Of a stretch of 64,000 nucleotides of DNA, positions 49,401-62,344 are shown one piece after another. Source of the stretch: Numida meleagris. Taxonomy: Eukaryota; Chordata; Aves; Galliformes; Numididae. The translations under genes and the position numbers were made by a program. The first letter of the stretch is position 1; each line of letters starts with the position of its first letter. The notes below the pieces were generated by a model. It searched no databases. It was not told the DNA's origin and saw only the letters and a list, made by a program, of their open reading frames with translations. The stretch is taken from contig NC_034412.1 in assembly GCF_002078875.1 (NCBI RefSeq), positions 34,741,530 through 34,805,529 on the forward strand, written 5' to 3'.

Positions 49401-50200
49401 GCATTACGTCTCAACAAGCCGCTGCTTGCGGGACACGCCGTAGGCAGCAGCGCAACGGAAAAAACAGCGAGGAGAAAGCTCCCCCGGCAGCACCGGGGTC
49501 TTTCCCGGCACGCACCCGCGGCAGCGGGACCGGCGGACTCCACGCCCGGCTCCCACCCGTAAGCTCGGCGCACGGGGCACCGCTCCGCCCGCACACAACG
49601 CTCGGGCAGCCCAGCTCCCGCCGACTCGGTCCCGGTGCCGCGTGCGGCCCAACGCCCGCCAACGAGCGGCGCCCAGCAGCCCCGCCCGCCGCGCCCTCAT
49701 GGCCGCCGCCGCTCCCCCCGCCCCAGTTATAAAACAGGCGACGCACGACGCGGCTCGCCCGACGCAGGCGCCCTGCCCCCGCGGCCGCCCCGCGCTCCCC
49801 CTCCCCGCGGCGGGCGGATTACCGGCGGCGAGATCCCCGGCGCGCCCCGCCAACGCTACCGCTAGCGCCGGCACGGCTCCCGCTGCCGGCGCATCCCGGG
49901 CCGCGCACGCGCCGGCGGAGCGCAGGGCGGCGGGCGCCGAGGAGCAGGTGCTCGCGCCGCTCCGCCCCGGCCAATCGGGGCCCGGCAGGCGCCGCCCTGC
50001 CCAATCCGCGCGTGAATCACGACCCGCACGAGCGCCGCGGGAGGGAGGGGGCGGGCGGGCAGGCGGCTGCGCCAATCGCCGCTCGGGCCGCGGCGGGCTC
50101 CCCGCGCTGCCGCTGGGCTTCGCCGCGGCGACGGCGATCGGCGCCCGGGCGCGGCAGGATGAAGGCGAGGTGGCTGCGGGAAGCAAGCGTCGCACTCACT
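49400..50200. promoter_or_regulatory. CLGN: CpG island, probable CLGN promoter
   Basis: About 800 bases of CpG-dense sequence directly upstream of CLGN. Three CCAAT boxes lie at 49971, 50001 and 50072, a GC box (CCCCGCCCC) near 49716, and a TATAAAA string at 49728-49734 that reads on the plus strand. I tested each CCAAT box for the ER-stress element CCAAT-N9-CCACG and found none perfect. Long open frames on both strands here are composition artefacts. Confidence 0.8.
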
Positions 50201-53200
50201 GCTTCCTCTGTGTTAAATGCTGTTCATCACGTGAGGAAAAATTATTCAAGGAATGGCAAATTCCATTCAATGAGATTCAAAGTTGAAAACAGCATTTTTA
50301 TTTTTTTTTTTCCAAGCAAACGTTGCCGTCACGGTCACTGAGATCTTCAATTGACTTATGGCAGTCACTGTGTTCCACACACCTTTCATCGTTTACCAGC
50401 CTGTAGACAAGGCCTTTTTCTCCCCACGGCTAATTGAAACATCTTGCTCAAATGAACCAAACCCATTTCTGCAATTAGAGACTGTCAAGCAATCCAACCC
50501 CGTTTCAGCAACAGCAGAGGGACCATATGGATTCCTTTCAGTCCTCACCCAGCTCTCCAGAACACAGGAGGTGTGGGGTTGCTGCCCTCACCAGCGTTCT
50601 GCCTTGGCTCAGCTTCAACTCTTACGCTCTGGCAACAGTACTGGTTAAGCCAATTTAAATCATGAGGTACGGCACGAATGTCTTAAAATACGCACCATGT
50701 GGCACAGACAAAAGCATTTCCTTGTGATATATGTTAAGTCGGCAAAATCTTTTCACTGTTTGCTGGTTGAGCTGGGTGTTGGCTACTTGCCATGGATGCA
50801 CAATGCTTGCTTTTGTAAACAGCTTCCTTTGTCTTTATTGTCTACCTGGTACATACAAGGACTTTCTAAGCAAACTCTTTAATATTATGTTAACAAAACT
50901 GGGAACAAAGATAAAGCATTGCTCATGGTTGCAAGGCAAGCTACAGGAACTACTGACTTACCTAAAAACAAGAGAAAAGGTGGTCAAGGGTCACCAAAGA
51001 AGAAGAAGATGATGGATGAAGTAAGGGTTAAGCCCCATTCGAGTTAGAGAGTTTTTTTCCCAGCTTTTGCATGACACTTGAGAGACCATCAGAACTTGTT
51101 GGCACCAGAGATGCACAACTAGTGACAAAATAGGTCGGGGTAGAGGTGACACTGTGTCATTCACTTTGCATGGTCAAAAATGGCCTCCTCACCAAAGGCT
51201 GTTTGGGTTCTGCCTTACACTGTTTGATGCTTACCATATTCAGGAACAGTCTCGTAGACATAATGACTACAGCCTGTACACCATTAAGATAAGCTTTCCC
51301 CTTCCTAAAATAATTTAAACTTGAGGTAATTTTTATAGATTTCTCTGTATGGTTCATGTCTACCACATATTAGTTTGCTAACTAGCCTAAATAACCCAGA
51401 ACGGTTGGGAGTTAACATGAGAGCACCTACTATGGACTATAAATGCAAATGCTTATATTTATTTTTGTGATATTCTGCCTTTGAAGGTTGCTGTAAACTA
51501 ATGCAGAAGCTTCAAACTTAATAAGATTTGTATTTTATACAATCTTAAGAGTGCCATAGATTATTTCAATTACAAGCTCCAAAGATGAATGTAAATATCG
51601 CAACTTAAAAACAGTGTATGTTTATCACATAGGAAATCCACATAATTTCTTCTCTTATTAAGGAGTAACTAATGTTGATCCAAAGGCTCTGTTAAACCTT
51701 AATTCAAATGCTTCTTTAATGTACTTTACAAAAATGGCACCATACTCCTACACAAAATTCCATCTGTAGACACCTCCAGCTAAAAAAAACCAAGGAATAT
51801 TCTTGTGCAATCCATCATGAAAAAAGACAGATGAAAACCATCCTTGCAACTTGAAGTACACATACATCCTTTTAGAAGCAACTGGAGATTTCAAGAATTC
51901 TGCACATTGCAGAATTCACTGTTGATATTCCTACTGTTTGTTGTAAAGCATCTGTGAAAGGTGCATCCGGAATAAGTAATATTTATGTAAAAAACAGTAA
52001 AATTGAAAGATAGGAATCTTTATGTTGTGCTGTTTGTGGAACAGATTAGAGAGCCAACAAATGTGTGGCTCAGAGTAATAGAAAAAGTGAATATTGAGAA
52101 GTGTCCATCCTTGTGTATGGGACGCTATCTACTCAACATTGAAATGAGAGAAAATTTTAAATTCAATATGCGAATTCATCATCAAGTTTAGATTAAGGAT
52201 CTCCTCTAAGAAATTTAGACAGGTATAGCCGTTAAGAATCTAGTCTCTTCTCAGTGAAAATCTGCCATCTGTTAGCATTTACAGCAAAGGTGTACTTGTA
52301 TTTAACTGCACAGAGAGTCACTGTAACGCTGATGAGATTAGAGGCCCATGTAACTAATGGAAATAATATATTTTCTTAAAAAATCATTCTGTAATCTTCT
52401 GTAACCCCTGCTTGCATAGCAGAGATTGTTATGAACACATGGAGCTGCTGATTTTAACATGCAGAAGTACATTTATGTACACTCCATGGTCTTGAACTTA
52501 CTGGTGCTGTAATACTCAGTATTTACTTATCAGTCCTTCACTGAAAATCCATAGTCCCTCTCCTGAGGTTCCTTTCATTATACAGTTGAGCCGTGGTTCC
52601 ACAGACATTGCAAGAAATCTCTGTGCTCCACAAAGCACGGGGAAGAACAGGACCTAAGCAAAATTTCACTTATCAGTGCATATGCAAGCATTCATTATTT
52701 ACTTTTCAACATTTACAAGGTTCATTTACACCAAAGTGATGGGAAGTGTGTTCTGTCACTGCAATGGTTATGTGTAATATGTAAAAACTGAAAGAGAATA
52801 AATGAAGTACAGAGATGGATGTACAGAATGAAAAAATATACATGTACGGAAGTCCAGTCACTTCCTAACATAATTTTCAGTACTCTGGTAAGTTTTTTTG
52901 TAATTACACATTGCTCAAAATTCTGTTTTATCATGAAAATCAGAGGTTTTGGTTAAAAAAAAATCAATTACCTTGGTATTTCCTGTGTTTTAATTGATGA
53001 ATAACTGACCTGAAATCTATACACCTCCCTGTAATGAACCTTCCCTGCTAGACAGTCTGAATGCGGACACGACTGTAAGTCTGTTCCTGTAAAAGCAATG
53101 GCAAAAGCAGACGGAAGCTTTCACTTGGTCATGCATTTAGGTGGTGTTTTATTCCTTAGCGCAAGTTTTCCTAACAATGTCACTCTGACGCCCATATCAG

Positions 53201-53751
53201 CAGAGGGAAAAAACCTCAAAACCAAAAAAAACAAATCTGAAATTTTGATTGGGTCAGGGGGAGAAGGCTCTGCCCTTCACATGGTGCGTAGCTCCATGCA
53301 GAGCCACTTTATTTCCCTTCTTTCCTTAGCTGTGGTTTGACCACTGGTCTCACTCAACCCTTCTGATTGTCAATGTTTACGGATAATGAAGTTTCCCCCT
53401 GTGTATCTTTAAGCACTGCAGATTACTGCATTAATTCTTAAGCTGCATTAAATTCTTAACCTAGCGAAGGCTGCAGTATCTGGTCCAAGAAATACAAACA
53501 TACAAATACAGGTATTTGGCACCACAACATATATTTTAAGGGATACCAAGCTATTTTTAGTGTCTCAGGTGCTAAAAAAGTGATAAAGGAAGTCTGCACA
53601 TCACAGGTAGATGTCCAAGGTGCCATTTCCCAAAAACACCTCAAATGAGACTACCGCGGTTTGCCATTGTTCAAATTTGTACTGAGTTTTGGCTCGTGAC
53701 CAGTATAGACTTATCAGGACATACTGATTATTGAATGGCAGCATACAAAAC
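50201..53751. other. Intergenic region between CLGN and MGAT4D
   Basis: No gene, CR1 copy or RNA recognised. Open frames are all under 100 codons and unlike known proteins. The left end could hold divergent noncoding transcription from the CLGN CpG island, which the sequence cannot prove. Confidence 0.55.
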
Positions 53752-53757
53752 TTTATT
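53752..53757 (-). terminator. MGAT4D: Candidate MGAT4D poly(A) signal (TTTATT on plus)
   Basis: AATAAA on the minus strand about 720 bases past the MGAT4D stop, a reasonable 3' UTR length. Its use is inferred. Confidence 0.45.
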
Positions 53758-54479
53758 GAAATAGATATTCTTCCTACAAAAATATAGTTACACGTCTTAT
53801 ACCGATTATTCCCTGTAGTTAATTCAATGCACAATTCGCAGAAAAGTTTTACAGTCCTCCGAACAATACCTGTTTGATTTTCAAGGTATTCAAATGGCAA
53901 TTTATAAGCAATTTCCATTAAAAAAAAAAGAAATTAAACATACCTTATGCTACATTAAGGCTGAAATGTGCTACGTTTGAGACCCACTTTCATATTGCTA
54001 AGTTACTCCTTTCTCTGGTGGACTGTTCTAAGTACTTGCATGAAATACTGACAATTTTTCCTTCAGTTCTATTTTCCCTTCAAAACAGACCAGTGTTCTT
54101 AGTGCTTAATATTTTCCCTAAATGTCCATACATTTAGTTCTAGTGTACTAGAAATATACTGTCCTGTTTTGTCCCTGAGGTTGCCTGTAATGCCTTGTCA
54201 ATTGCTTACAGTAATTAATAACGTTGTCCAACTGAGATGGAATTTTTATCTAGAACAGCTTAATCAACAGCATTTTATGGAAGGTTCTAACATAATCAGG
54301 TTTTTCATAGCTTTTAATAGTTGTTACATAAAGATTTAACAATTGTCTCCGCTCTTTGCCAATACACAGTATTGGGTCTGGATTTGTTCTTTATATCCGC
54401 TCAGGTCTTCGATGCTGTTAGTTAAGCTTCAAACAAGTCTGCAACAAGTGACGTGTCAAAAATATGCTTTTTCCAGTTC

Positions 54480-54506
54480 TCAGTTTTCAGACGTCTTGAT
54501 AAGTAC
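54480..54506 (-). CDS. MGAT4D: MGAT4D terminal coding exon
   Basis: Acceptor tttttcag; encodes VLIKTSEN and stop TGA (54482-54480). It aligns with the short IFLKKAD-type ends of MGAT4 proteins. Confidence 0.88.
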   Translation of the reverse strand, partial: VLIKTSEN

Positions 54507-57500
54507 CTGAAAAAAACAATAACAAAAAAAACAAAAGCCATAGAACATATTTTCTAAAAAGTGTTTTTCCTTACTTCCGAGTATGACTATAGCAACTGTC
54601 AGTGATTGCTTTCTACTTATAGGTTCACGCACATTCAGACATTTGATTGAAACTTGAAGCAAAAGAACCAACAAACAAACCGCACGTTCATCTGAAAATG
54701 TTTGCATATGGTAATTAATACCCAAAATGGTGACTAAAAAATGCTAGAAAATCCTCCATGTGTCCTCTGGTTTATCGTGATCCAAATTCTAGTGGCTGTA
54801 TTATAGCATAGCAAAAATTGGTGAATTATTTCATTTCAGCACTTTTTCTATGAAATAAATTCGCATCCACTTAATAATTAATATAGTTCTCCACTTGAGT
54901 ACATTTTTTTCCACACAGAATTCAACTCAAAATTAGATAAAAACTTGTGACTGTCAATTCTATGTGATAGGAGAAACTGAAACCAATTTAATTACGCTTT
55001 TATTAACAGACTTACCTCACTAAGTATTGCCCATACACGGGAATCAGAATTGACTAATAAACGAATAGCCAGTATTTCTCCTACTGACAGATCGATGCTG
55101 CCTTCTGCAATTCCATTTTCAAAAGCCCCTAAATGAAAAACAAAGCACAATTACAAGCCTCTATTAGATTAAAATACACTTTTAAGTGAACTTATGTGAA
55201 AGTTCTACATGACAAAATAACTCTAGAACATTAGGGGAAAATGTTTGGAAAAGTTCAAAGCATAGCCACCGAAAGATAATGCTTATAAACAACAAGAAAG
55301 ACCTCTCCTGAGAAGTACAGTTATTCTAAAAAGAGATATAAGGAACCACGTGTCAATTCTGATATACTCTTTCACTAGTTTTACACTTTGTAATTAACCT
55401 TCTCAAACTGGCAAATGAAACAGACAAATGAATATCATACATGGAATGAGTGTTTTTCATTTCCTGTGAACCAGCATGTAGAACTGTGAATTGGCAACAT
55501 TTGGTTTTAGATCTTTAATTAGATTGAAAGAACTAAGAGGAGGTGAGGGGAAGATACAAGTTAAAGCAAACAAGAAGTGATAATGATCTCATAGTGGTTT
55601 ACTGGGAAAAAACAGCAAGTACGTGATAGAACAGACATAAGAAAAGTAGAAGGAAAATGTAGAAGGAAAGTAGATCTCCCAGCAGCCCATTTTTATTCAC
55701 ATAATGTTATTTTAGTTTAGGTAACAGTAGGCAACAAGGCTTGGCAGATATCTGGTGATTCTGCAGCTCATTTAGAGCAGTCAAGCGCTGCCCTGAAGGG
55801 GAAGCTGGTGTGCAAAAATGCATTGCATTATGCTTCATCGTAATCAATACGGATTTCTTTCTCTTCAGCTAAGGCTGCAAAACCCAAACCAGAAACAATT
55901 ATCCTATTAAAAACCTTGCAGAGGCTGAGTTGTTCTCATTATTGATGATTGCTATAGGTCCCTTCCAACATCAGCTGTCCTGTGATGAGATGCCTTGGCT
56001 TTTAGCACCACAGTTAGGACTCTTCATTAATCAAAACAGAATAGGTGAAACATCTCATACTACAACAGGCAGTAGTGCAAAGTTTCTATTCCTTATTAGT
56101 TCCTACCCTGGAAAGCTGCATTCATTACAGAGCTAATGGAATTCTCAAGTGCAAAACATTTTACATGGAAGAACAAATGTCTGTTTTTGAAGCGATAATA
56201 AACTATTTACCTATCTTTAAATATCCATCTTTGGTTGCAGGGTAGTTGAATTTACTTCCATTACCAACCAGTCCTTTCCTTACAGCTTCCTATAACAATG
56301 AAAGAATAAAATCTCAGCAGTGCTTTCTAGAACATGACCTTACATGCCAGATACCACTCATAAAATGAAATTATGTATTGTATATTGCAAGTGGAAATAA
56401 GAGACTTACATCAGCTGGCAACACTTCCACAGTAGTGTCATATAGTATATCACCAGGGTACTCCATATTTCCACTTCTAAATAAGTATCTGATTAAAAAA
56501 AAGTGTATTATTTGCAATAACTTTAGAAAAGTTCTAGAGAAGTAATATTTTCCTTTTCTGAAGGAAACTTTTAAATACCTTCAATTCAATTAGCTGTAGG
56601 CTAGAGAGAACAGAAATAGGCATTAAAACTTTCTGATGTGTCACCAAACCATACTAGGATATTTTTATTTTAACAAGCATTAAAACATCTTACTCTGGAA
56701 CCAAGAATACAAGCATTCCCTTTTTTTAGTGCTCAAAGTCTGACTCAATTCATTTTTCCAGGTTTAAATAGCTATGGAAGTTCTGTCCTCGAGTCCATTC
56801 CTATCATCTTATGGCTGGGCTCATTGTAAGTTGGGCTTCTGGAATACAAAGGCATGAAAGATCTCCAGAAGAGCGTATACTAAATGCCAAAAGAATCCCC
56901 CTCTCTATCAACAGTGATCAGTTCAGGTGCTCTAAATAATCCCCAATTGTTGTTAATGAGCACAAGCACTGCCAAAGCCTACGATGAGCATTTGCATATG
57001 TGAGCCATTGGGGTGGGAGGATCTCTTTGAGTAAGAAAAACATTTAAGATGAAACTTGGTTATACATAGAATTAAATTTTTATAGGCAATACAGATGTTT
57101 TCAATACAGTCAGTGAAACAAATCCTGGATTTTTCCTGAGTAATCAGGCTATGGTTTACGCAAACAGTTGAACACTGGTGATTTTGAATAGACTCAGTCG
57201 TATCCAAAGTGGGTACATGCAGTCTGCCATATTCCATACCATGTAATACTTACTTTTCTACTTTTAGTGGCTTCAAAAAGGTGAAGGTGATATAGTCCCC
57301 AGCCACTGGAGCTGAAGCCCAAAAATAGTCTTTTCCTTCATAAACTTTTTCCAAGGTATATTGCTGATATATGCTTAGACTTGTAGCCAGTTTTGCAGGT
57401 GGATTATTATGTGCTTTATGTAGCACACTTCTGCCAAAATCTTTATCCTGTTGGATGTAAGAAATGTAATTTCAGTCCTAAAAGTATGATGAAAACAGTG

Positions 57501-60500
57501 CTCCCATGTCTTGAATTACTACAGGTAACAGAAAACACTTACTCAAAAAATATACAACCTCTTTGTGACAGAAAAAAAACCATTTATTTCACTGCTATAA
57601 CTGTAATTCAGTGTTAGTTCGTAAATGGATCTGTACTGATTATTTCTCAGCTGTCTAGACTGAAGAAGAAACTTTTCCAGGGTAGGCTATTTTGTAGTTA
57701 ACTACTATGCCTTCTACCAGAACAACCAATAGCAGAGGCTACCTAAACATTTAGTCTGGTCCAACACCGATCTTGTGAGTAGTCTAAATGGTACTAGCAG
57801 AATGGCACCTGCAGTCTGGTGCTTCACTGCTCATCCTTACCAAATACCTGGCAGATATACTTGTTTGTGCTCCAAACTCTCCTTCAAAATCTACTGCAAT
57901 CAGTAGAATCATGCTTTTATCCTACCAGAATACTTCTCTTAATAGTAATTCTTTGTATTGGTATTGGCAACTATTCAGCCAAAACAGACCACCATGAACA
58001 TTTATGTTTGTACAGCGCATGAAAACTTGTGCTGTGAAGAGGGTTCCTACATGTCTCACAATGCTACTCCGACTGATGCAAGTATTTATATCAGAGACCA
58101 AAAATGTTTTTGCAGAAGCAAAAAAAAAACCCCATCTGCAATTCAGATGCCAGATCAACATTCTCCCCCAGATCTGTAAGTAGCATTTCTAGGATATGGA
58201 AGTGCCACCTAATGCCAAAGACGCAATGCCTGATACCAAATTGAGAAACAAACCAAAACATAAGCATATAATTTAGAACTATGGCAATCATTTCTTAAGC
58301 TTACTTTCAAATTTTGTATCTTCCCAGACAACGATGAATGAATTCCCATATGCTGAAAGAGAGATGGCTTAGCACGGATACGTAACTTTGCCTTTTCCTT
58401 TTCACAGTGTGCCTGGAAAAAATAAAATTTTATTTAAATAAAGGAGATGCAAACTAACTTCCATAAGGCAATTTCATTATGTAGTTGAGCGTATGGGTCC
58501 AGGTTTTTTACCTATATATACATGAGTAATCCTTAGATTAACAAACATTTTATCTCAAATACGCTGTTTCCAGACATAAGCTCATCATAATTCCACTTGT
58601 GGTGCTAGGCAGATTTGCAGGCTCAACCACTGTTAATTCAGGGATTTGTGCACTGTACATTATCAATCACACCTCAAGTGTAACTGCTTCTGGCAAATTT
58701 CATTTCAAGCCTTGGCCTTGCCATATCATTCTGCTTTGACCAAAATTGATCCTCTTGAGATAGATTCTGATTACCTTTCCGTTTTTATCATTTGGCTCTT
58801 TCTGCTCTGTATGAGAACATTATAATGTAATATACTAAACTCTATGTCACGTATCTATCATTTATCCTAGAACTGCATAAAGCCCCTAGATACTATGTTT
58901 ATATCCTTGTTTTCCAGTTTAGATACACTTTGTGACATGACATATACCAGGGAATTAAATAACCCTAACTGGTACTAGTTTCAGGGTTTCCTGCTTTTTG
59001 ACTGACAGCACACCATTTCTTTAAATGTAACTGTTGCTCTCTATGAACAAAGCATCACAGTTAGATATAATGAAACAAACGTCCTATAAGAATTAATAAA
59101 GCATAATGAGAATGAAAAATGCAAAGAGTTAGAGTCCCCAAGACTCTTGGTTCTGTCACAAAATAATTGGATGAGTTCAGAAGATCATTTAACCGCTCTG
59201 TATCACAGTTTTCACATATTTAGATTTGAGAGGATAACGTGTTTACCTCTTCAATAAAGTGCTTTCAATTCTATAAAAGAAAAAATGTTACATAAATTAC
59301 ATCAATGCCTTCTAAAGCTAGAAGTTATAATCTTCACTCAACTGGCTTAAACAGCAAAACTGGAGGATTTATGGTTCTTAGAACAGTACTAATTAAAAGT
59401 ACAAGAACACCTGGAAAGCACATAACAGATCCAAGTATTTTTATGTTTGTCCACAGCAGACATTCAGTAAAACAATGTAAGAACACAGTACATGCTGACC
59501 CACCCAGGAGGAATAGTGTGATCATGTAGCAACCACTCTCAGGTGCTTGGAAGTTGGAAAGTGTGAGGATTTCTGTCATCTTGCCTTTTCTTCATCTATA
59601 GGAAACTCTAGCTTTCAAATCCCTAATTTAATCTGTACAGGGGGAACAGCAGCTGGGATCCCTGTCATTCTCCCAGCCTCCATTTTCTGTATTCACATGA
59701 ATAGTTCTAGTTGGTTTCCGTCACTGGTCTTTCTTTCCCAGGGGCAGCACAAGAATAACTTGACTCAACACTTTTTTTTGCCTACGCACAGCAATTAAAA
59801 TTGAAATTGCAATAGTGAAGTTCACTAGAAATTTGATGATAGCACTCTGCTTTGGTTTGGTCAGGACAGGCTCACACGATCTGCCTGACTTTCAGGAACT
59901 CAGCACTGTTTCAGATACGATTTATATACAGTATATGGTAGAAGAGCCACTTTAGAAATGAAAGCAAAATGTTTAACTTGTAGGAGTTGAAGTTGGTACA
60001 TGCGAGACACATCTGGAATGAGTGGTGTTAACATGTCTTTTTTTCCTCTTATCAGAGTTTAGGCAAGAGCCTAAAGAGGTACTTAAGGATCTAGACCAAC
60101 TTGTAAGAGTAGGATTTGAAAGCTTAATCCTATCTGCATGAACTGGGGATAGAGACTCCTCAGTGGCACTGCTGAAGTGTAAAATCAGGTACGTTCTGCT
60201 GTCCCCAGGTTACCTGTGCTATACAGTAAAACTGAAAGCTCGTCGTTCAGCTCTCCTTAGGCTCCTGTTCTGCACAACTCCCATCTGTCTCTTCTTCCTT
60301 ATCAATACAAAAATAACACGTGTACAGACACCTGGTGTGGGGACTCACTACACCAATCAAAACAAATCTCGAACCTTAAAAAAACAATGGAAGAAACTCT
60401 GGTCATTTCTACATAGCACAGTGTTGTTGTACCAGAAAAGTGTGAGTAGTGATGAGCACCAAAGACCAGTTAATGAATGCAAAAGGACATAAAGAAATAC

Positions 60501-62344
60501 TTAACATATCATCAAATTCACCTGTAATGCTACAAATGGCATCTTTTGCAATTCAACCAACACAACTGATTCTTTCATTTTCAGTGAAAAATATAATTTC
60601 ATCCTTTCAGTCTACACATTTCCCTCTGTGTTTTTTTTTTCAGGCAAAGAGTCAAGTTTTTTCCCAGGCACTTAAAAATTTCAAGCAAAACACTTATGCT
60701 CTGCTGCTGGAGAGAAAGAAAATTGAATGTAAAATCCAGAACAGCATTTTTAAGATTGTATGCTGCACTGACTTTCACATTAGAAGGTCATTAGAAAGTT
60801 ATGAGAAGTGACGGTCCATACAAGGTCACGTGTTCAAAATCTTTGATGTTGCAGGGTTGTCTAAATGGGCAGCTGCAGGAGTTTGCACTGGCCATGTTCT
60901 GACCTGACAGATGTAAAACAACTTTGATGTGAGAATCTAAATTCTTATGAGTCAGGCCTCTCCATGCACCCTAGTGGGCTACAGCACAGTGCCATACTAT
61001 CCAGATCTGTATGAGCTCATGAGTTGAGAGGTTTTTATTCTGTTTTTTGAAAATAAATTATGTTGTGACAGAGACTGTTTGAATATTACTTATATTCATA
61101 AATGCATAGACATACTTACTGCATCCTTTTCTGGATTGCACACTTTGACCCAGAGCAGGTGGTCTAGAAGCCAGTCTATGGGCTTATCTTTATAGAACAT
61201 CAGAAAAAATTCTACTATAAGTGGCAAGTCTTCTGATTTAAACAATTTTCCTGAAAGCAAGACAAGTTGGATATTTAAATTTTTTTATTGCTGCACAGTA
61301 ATCACACACCAGCTTTATGTTTACTCCAGCCTTAAACACATAGATGCAATTCTGATATTTAATGGAAGTTTTACATAGGCTTCAGCTTTGGAACTTAACT
61401 CCATCCCATGCCTGAAGATATTCTCACATAGTCAACCAGGTGAGTCATCAAGCATGCAGTTATATCCTGGTTCCAACAGAAATCTGCCAGTCACTTCTAT
61501 CAAGTGTTTCAGATGAAAAAAAAGTCTGATGGACCGCTCAAAAGGCATACAGTTTCAATGGCAATAATAGACCGAATAAATTTACATTAAGACCTAAATA
61601 AAAGTTGCTTTTAAAACTCTATCAATATTCATTTAGTTCTCTTGCTATTTTTATTAGGAGACTTTGTTACATTTATTTGTTTGACCTAACACTTACGAGG
61701 TGTTGTCACAAGTAAATCTCTTTGTAACCTAAGAAAAAAAAATGTAAAAGGAAACTTACTACTATAGAAATAGAAAAAAACAGACAAAAAAAACTTTATT
61801 ACAATATCGGATGCATGTCGTGCTCCACAAAGGAAAGAAAACAGATGTTTTACAGATTGTACAAATTCCATTTGTGAAAAGAAGGCTGCAGGAGCACACA
61901 GAGAGACATGTTTTAGTGGGGTTACTGGTGGTAGGGGGATAGCTGGACTGGATGATCTTGTAGGTCTTTTCCAACCTAGCTAATTCTATGATTCTATAGT
62001 GCCCTGATACAGAACAATTTGCTTCTTACAGGAACCCAATGACTGGATTCTATGCTGCATTAGAAAGACAGTGCCAAAGAGCATAGAAAGTAAAAGGCTT
62101 CCAGTGGAAGCTTTCCTGAAGAGCCAGTTAAGTTCTGATACGCAAGTCTTTCCATATAGGAAATGTAATTCTGAGTGAGACCTGCTCACACAGCTCCAAA
62201 TCAACTGTCGCTGCCGAGGCCTTAACACTTACCGATAAATCCAAGCTGGGAGAACTCAAGAATCATCCACTCTTGGGACTGTTCAGCAGCAAAGTTTTCT
62301 ATACTTTGAATGTAATCAGGTTTGGCTATAATATCATCTTCCAG
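54480..62344 (-). CDS. MGAT4D: MGAT4D, MGAT4-family GT54 protein (3' eight exons, 5' part outside window)
   Basis: Eight GT-AG exons join in frame into the last 280 residues of an MGAT4 (alpha-1,3-mannosyl-glycoprotein beta-1,4-N-acetylglucosaminyltransferase, GT54) family protein. The part in view opens with LEDDI, the acidic metal-binding motif of the catalytic domain, continues through [14 protein letters not shown] and [20 protein letters not shown], and ends in the C-terminal beta-rich domain (VWAILSE near the end). The family's N-terminal membrane anchor and first half of the domain are missing because they lie past 64000. The neighbours SCOC-CLGN identify it as MGAT4D rather than MGAT4A/B/C. 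Mammalian MGAT4D (GnT1IP) is a testis-rich Golgi type II membrane protein that inhibits MGAT1 rather than a proven transferase; whether the bird protein is enzymatic is open. Confidence 0.9.
55016..55128 (-). CDS. MGAT4D: MGAT4D coding exon
   Basis: Acceptor catttag, donor gtaagt. Encodes [20 protein letters not shown], then [18 protein letters not shown], matching the FENGVAEG ... SVWAILNE ending of MGAT4A. Confidence 0.93.
55941..55988 (+). mobile_element. Short, very diverged CR1-like tail
   Basis: 'gatgattgctataggtccc', 'ttccaac' and a degraded terminal repeat. Too short to be certain. Intron of MGAT4D, antisense. Confidence 0.4.
56211..56289 (-). CDS. MGAT4D: MGAT4D coding exon
   Basis: Acceptor gttatag, donor gtaaat. 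Encodes [20 protein letters not shown] and DGYLKIG; DGYxxIG is conserved in the family. Confidence 0.9.
56410..56488 (-). CDS. MGAT4D: MGAT4D coding exon
   Basis: Acceptor taatcag, donor gtaagt. Encodes [20 protein letters not shown] and EVLPAD, like the SGNxEHPGDxLxNTTVEVLP segment of MGAT4A. Confidence 0.94.
57254..57447 (-). CDS. MGAT4D: MGAT4D coding exon
   Basis: Acceptor ccaacag, donor gtaagt. Encodes [20 protein letters not shown], the [20 protein letters not shown] segment and [17 protein letters not shown]. NPPAxxxTSL and FFWAxxPxAGDYI are hallmarks of the family. Confidence 0.95.
58305..58412 (-). CDS. MGAT4D: MGAT4D coding exon
   Basis: Acceptor tttccag, donor gtaagc. Encodes [20 protein letters not shown], then [16 protein letters not shown]. 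It matches the RFxPSLFQHVGxHSSLxGKIQ segment that ends the catalytic domain. Confidence 0.95.
61120..61250 (-). CDS. MGAT4D: MGAT4D coding exon
   Basis: Acceptor ctttcag, donor gtaagt. Encodes [20 protein letters not shown], then [20 protein letters not shown] and KDA, a near-exact family match. Confidence 0.96.
61918..61999 (+). mobile_element. CR1 LINE 3'-end fragment
   Basis: Shows 'gatagctggactggatg', 'atcttgtaggtc', 'ttttccaacctag' and a terminal 'attctatgattctatag'. It lies in an MGAT4D intron, antisense to the gene; its clean terminal repeat suggests a younger insertion. Confidence 0.9.
62233..62344 (-). CDS. MGAT4D: MGAT4D coding exon with EDD motif
   Basis: Acceptor ctcccag, donor gtaagt. 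Encodes [20 protein letters not shown] then [17 protein letters not shown]. It begins exactly at the LEDD motif, as in other MGAT4 genes, so another exon must precede it. Confidence 0.95.

Noticed and set aside
49404..50286. Open frames of 263 (minus) and 214 (plus) codons upstream of CLGN
   Set aside because: GC-rich composition keeps many frames open here; the peptides are low complexity and start in promoter sequence.
60449..60811. Open frame of 120 codons inside an MGAT4D intron
   Set aside because: No homology I can recognise, AT-rich codon use, opposite strand to the gene.
61685..61733. Possible extra MGAT4D exon with acceptor-like sequence
   Set aside because: Joined in the required phase it reaches a stop codon at once, and the exon at 61250-61120 continues the family sequence directly.
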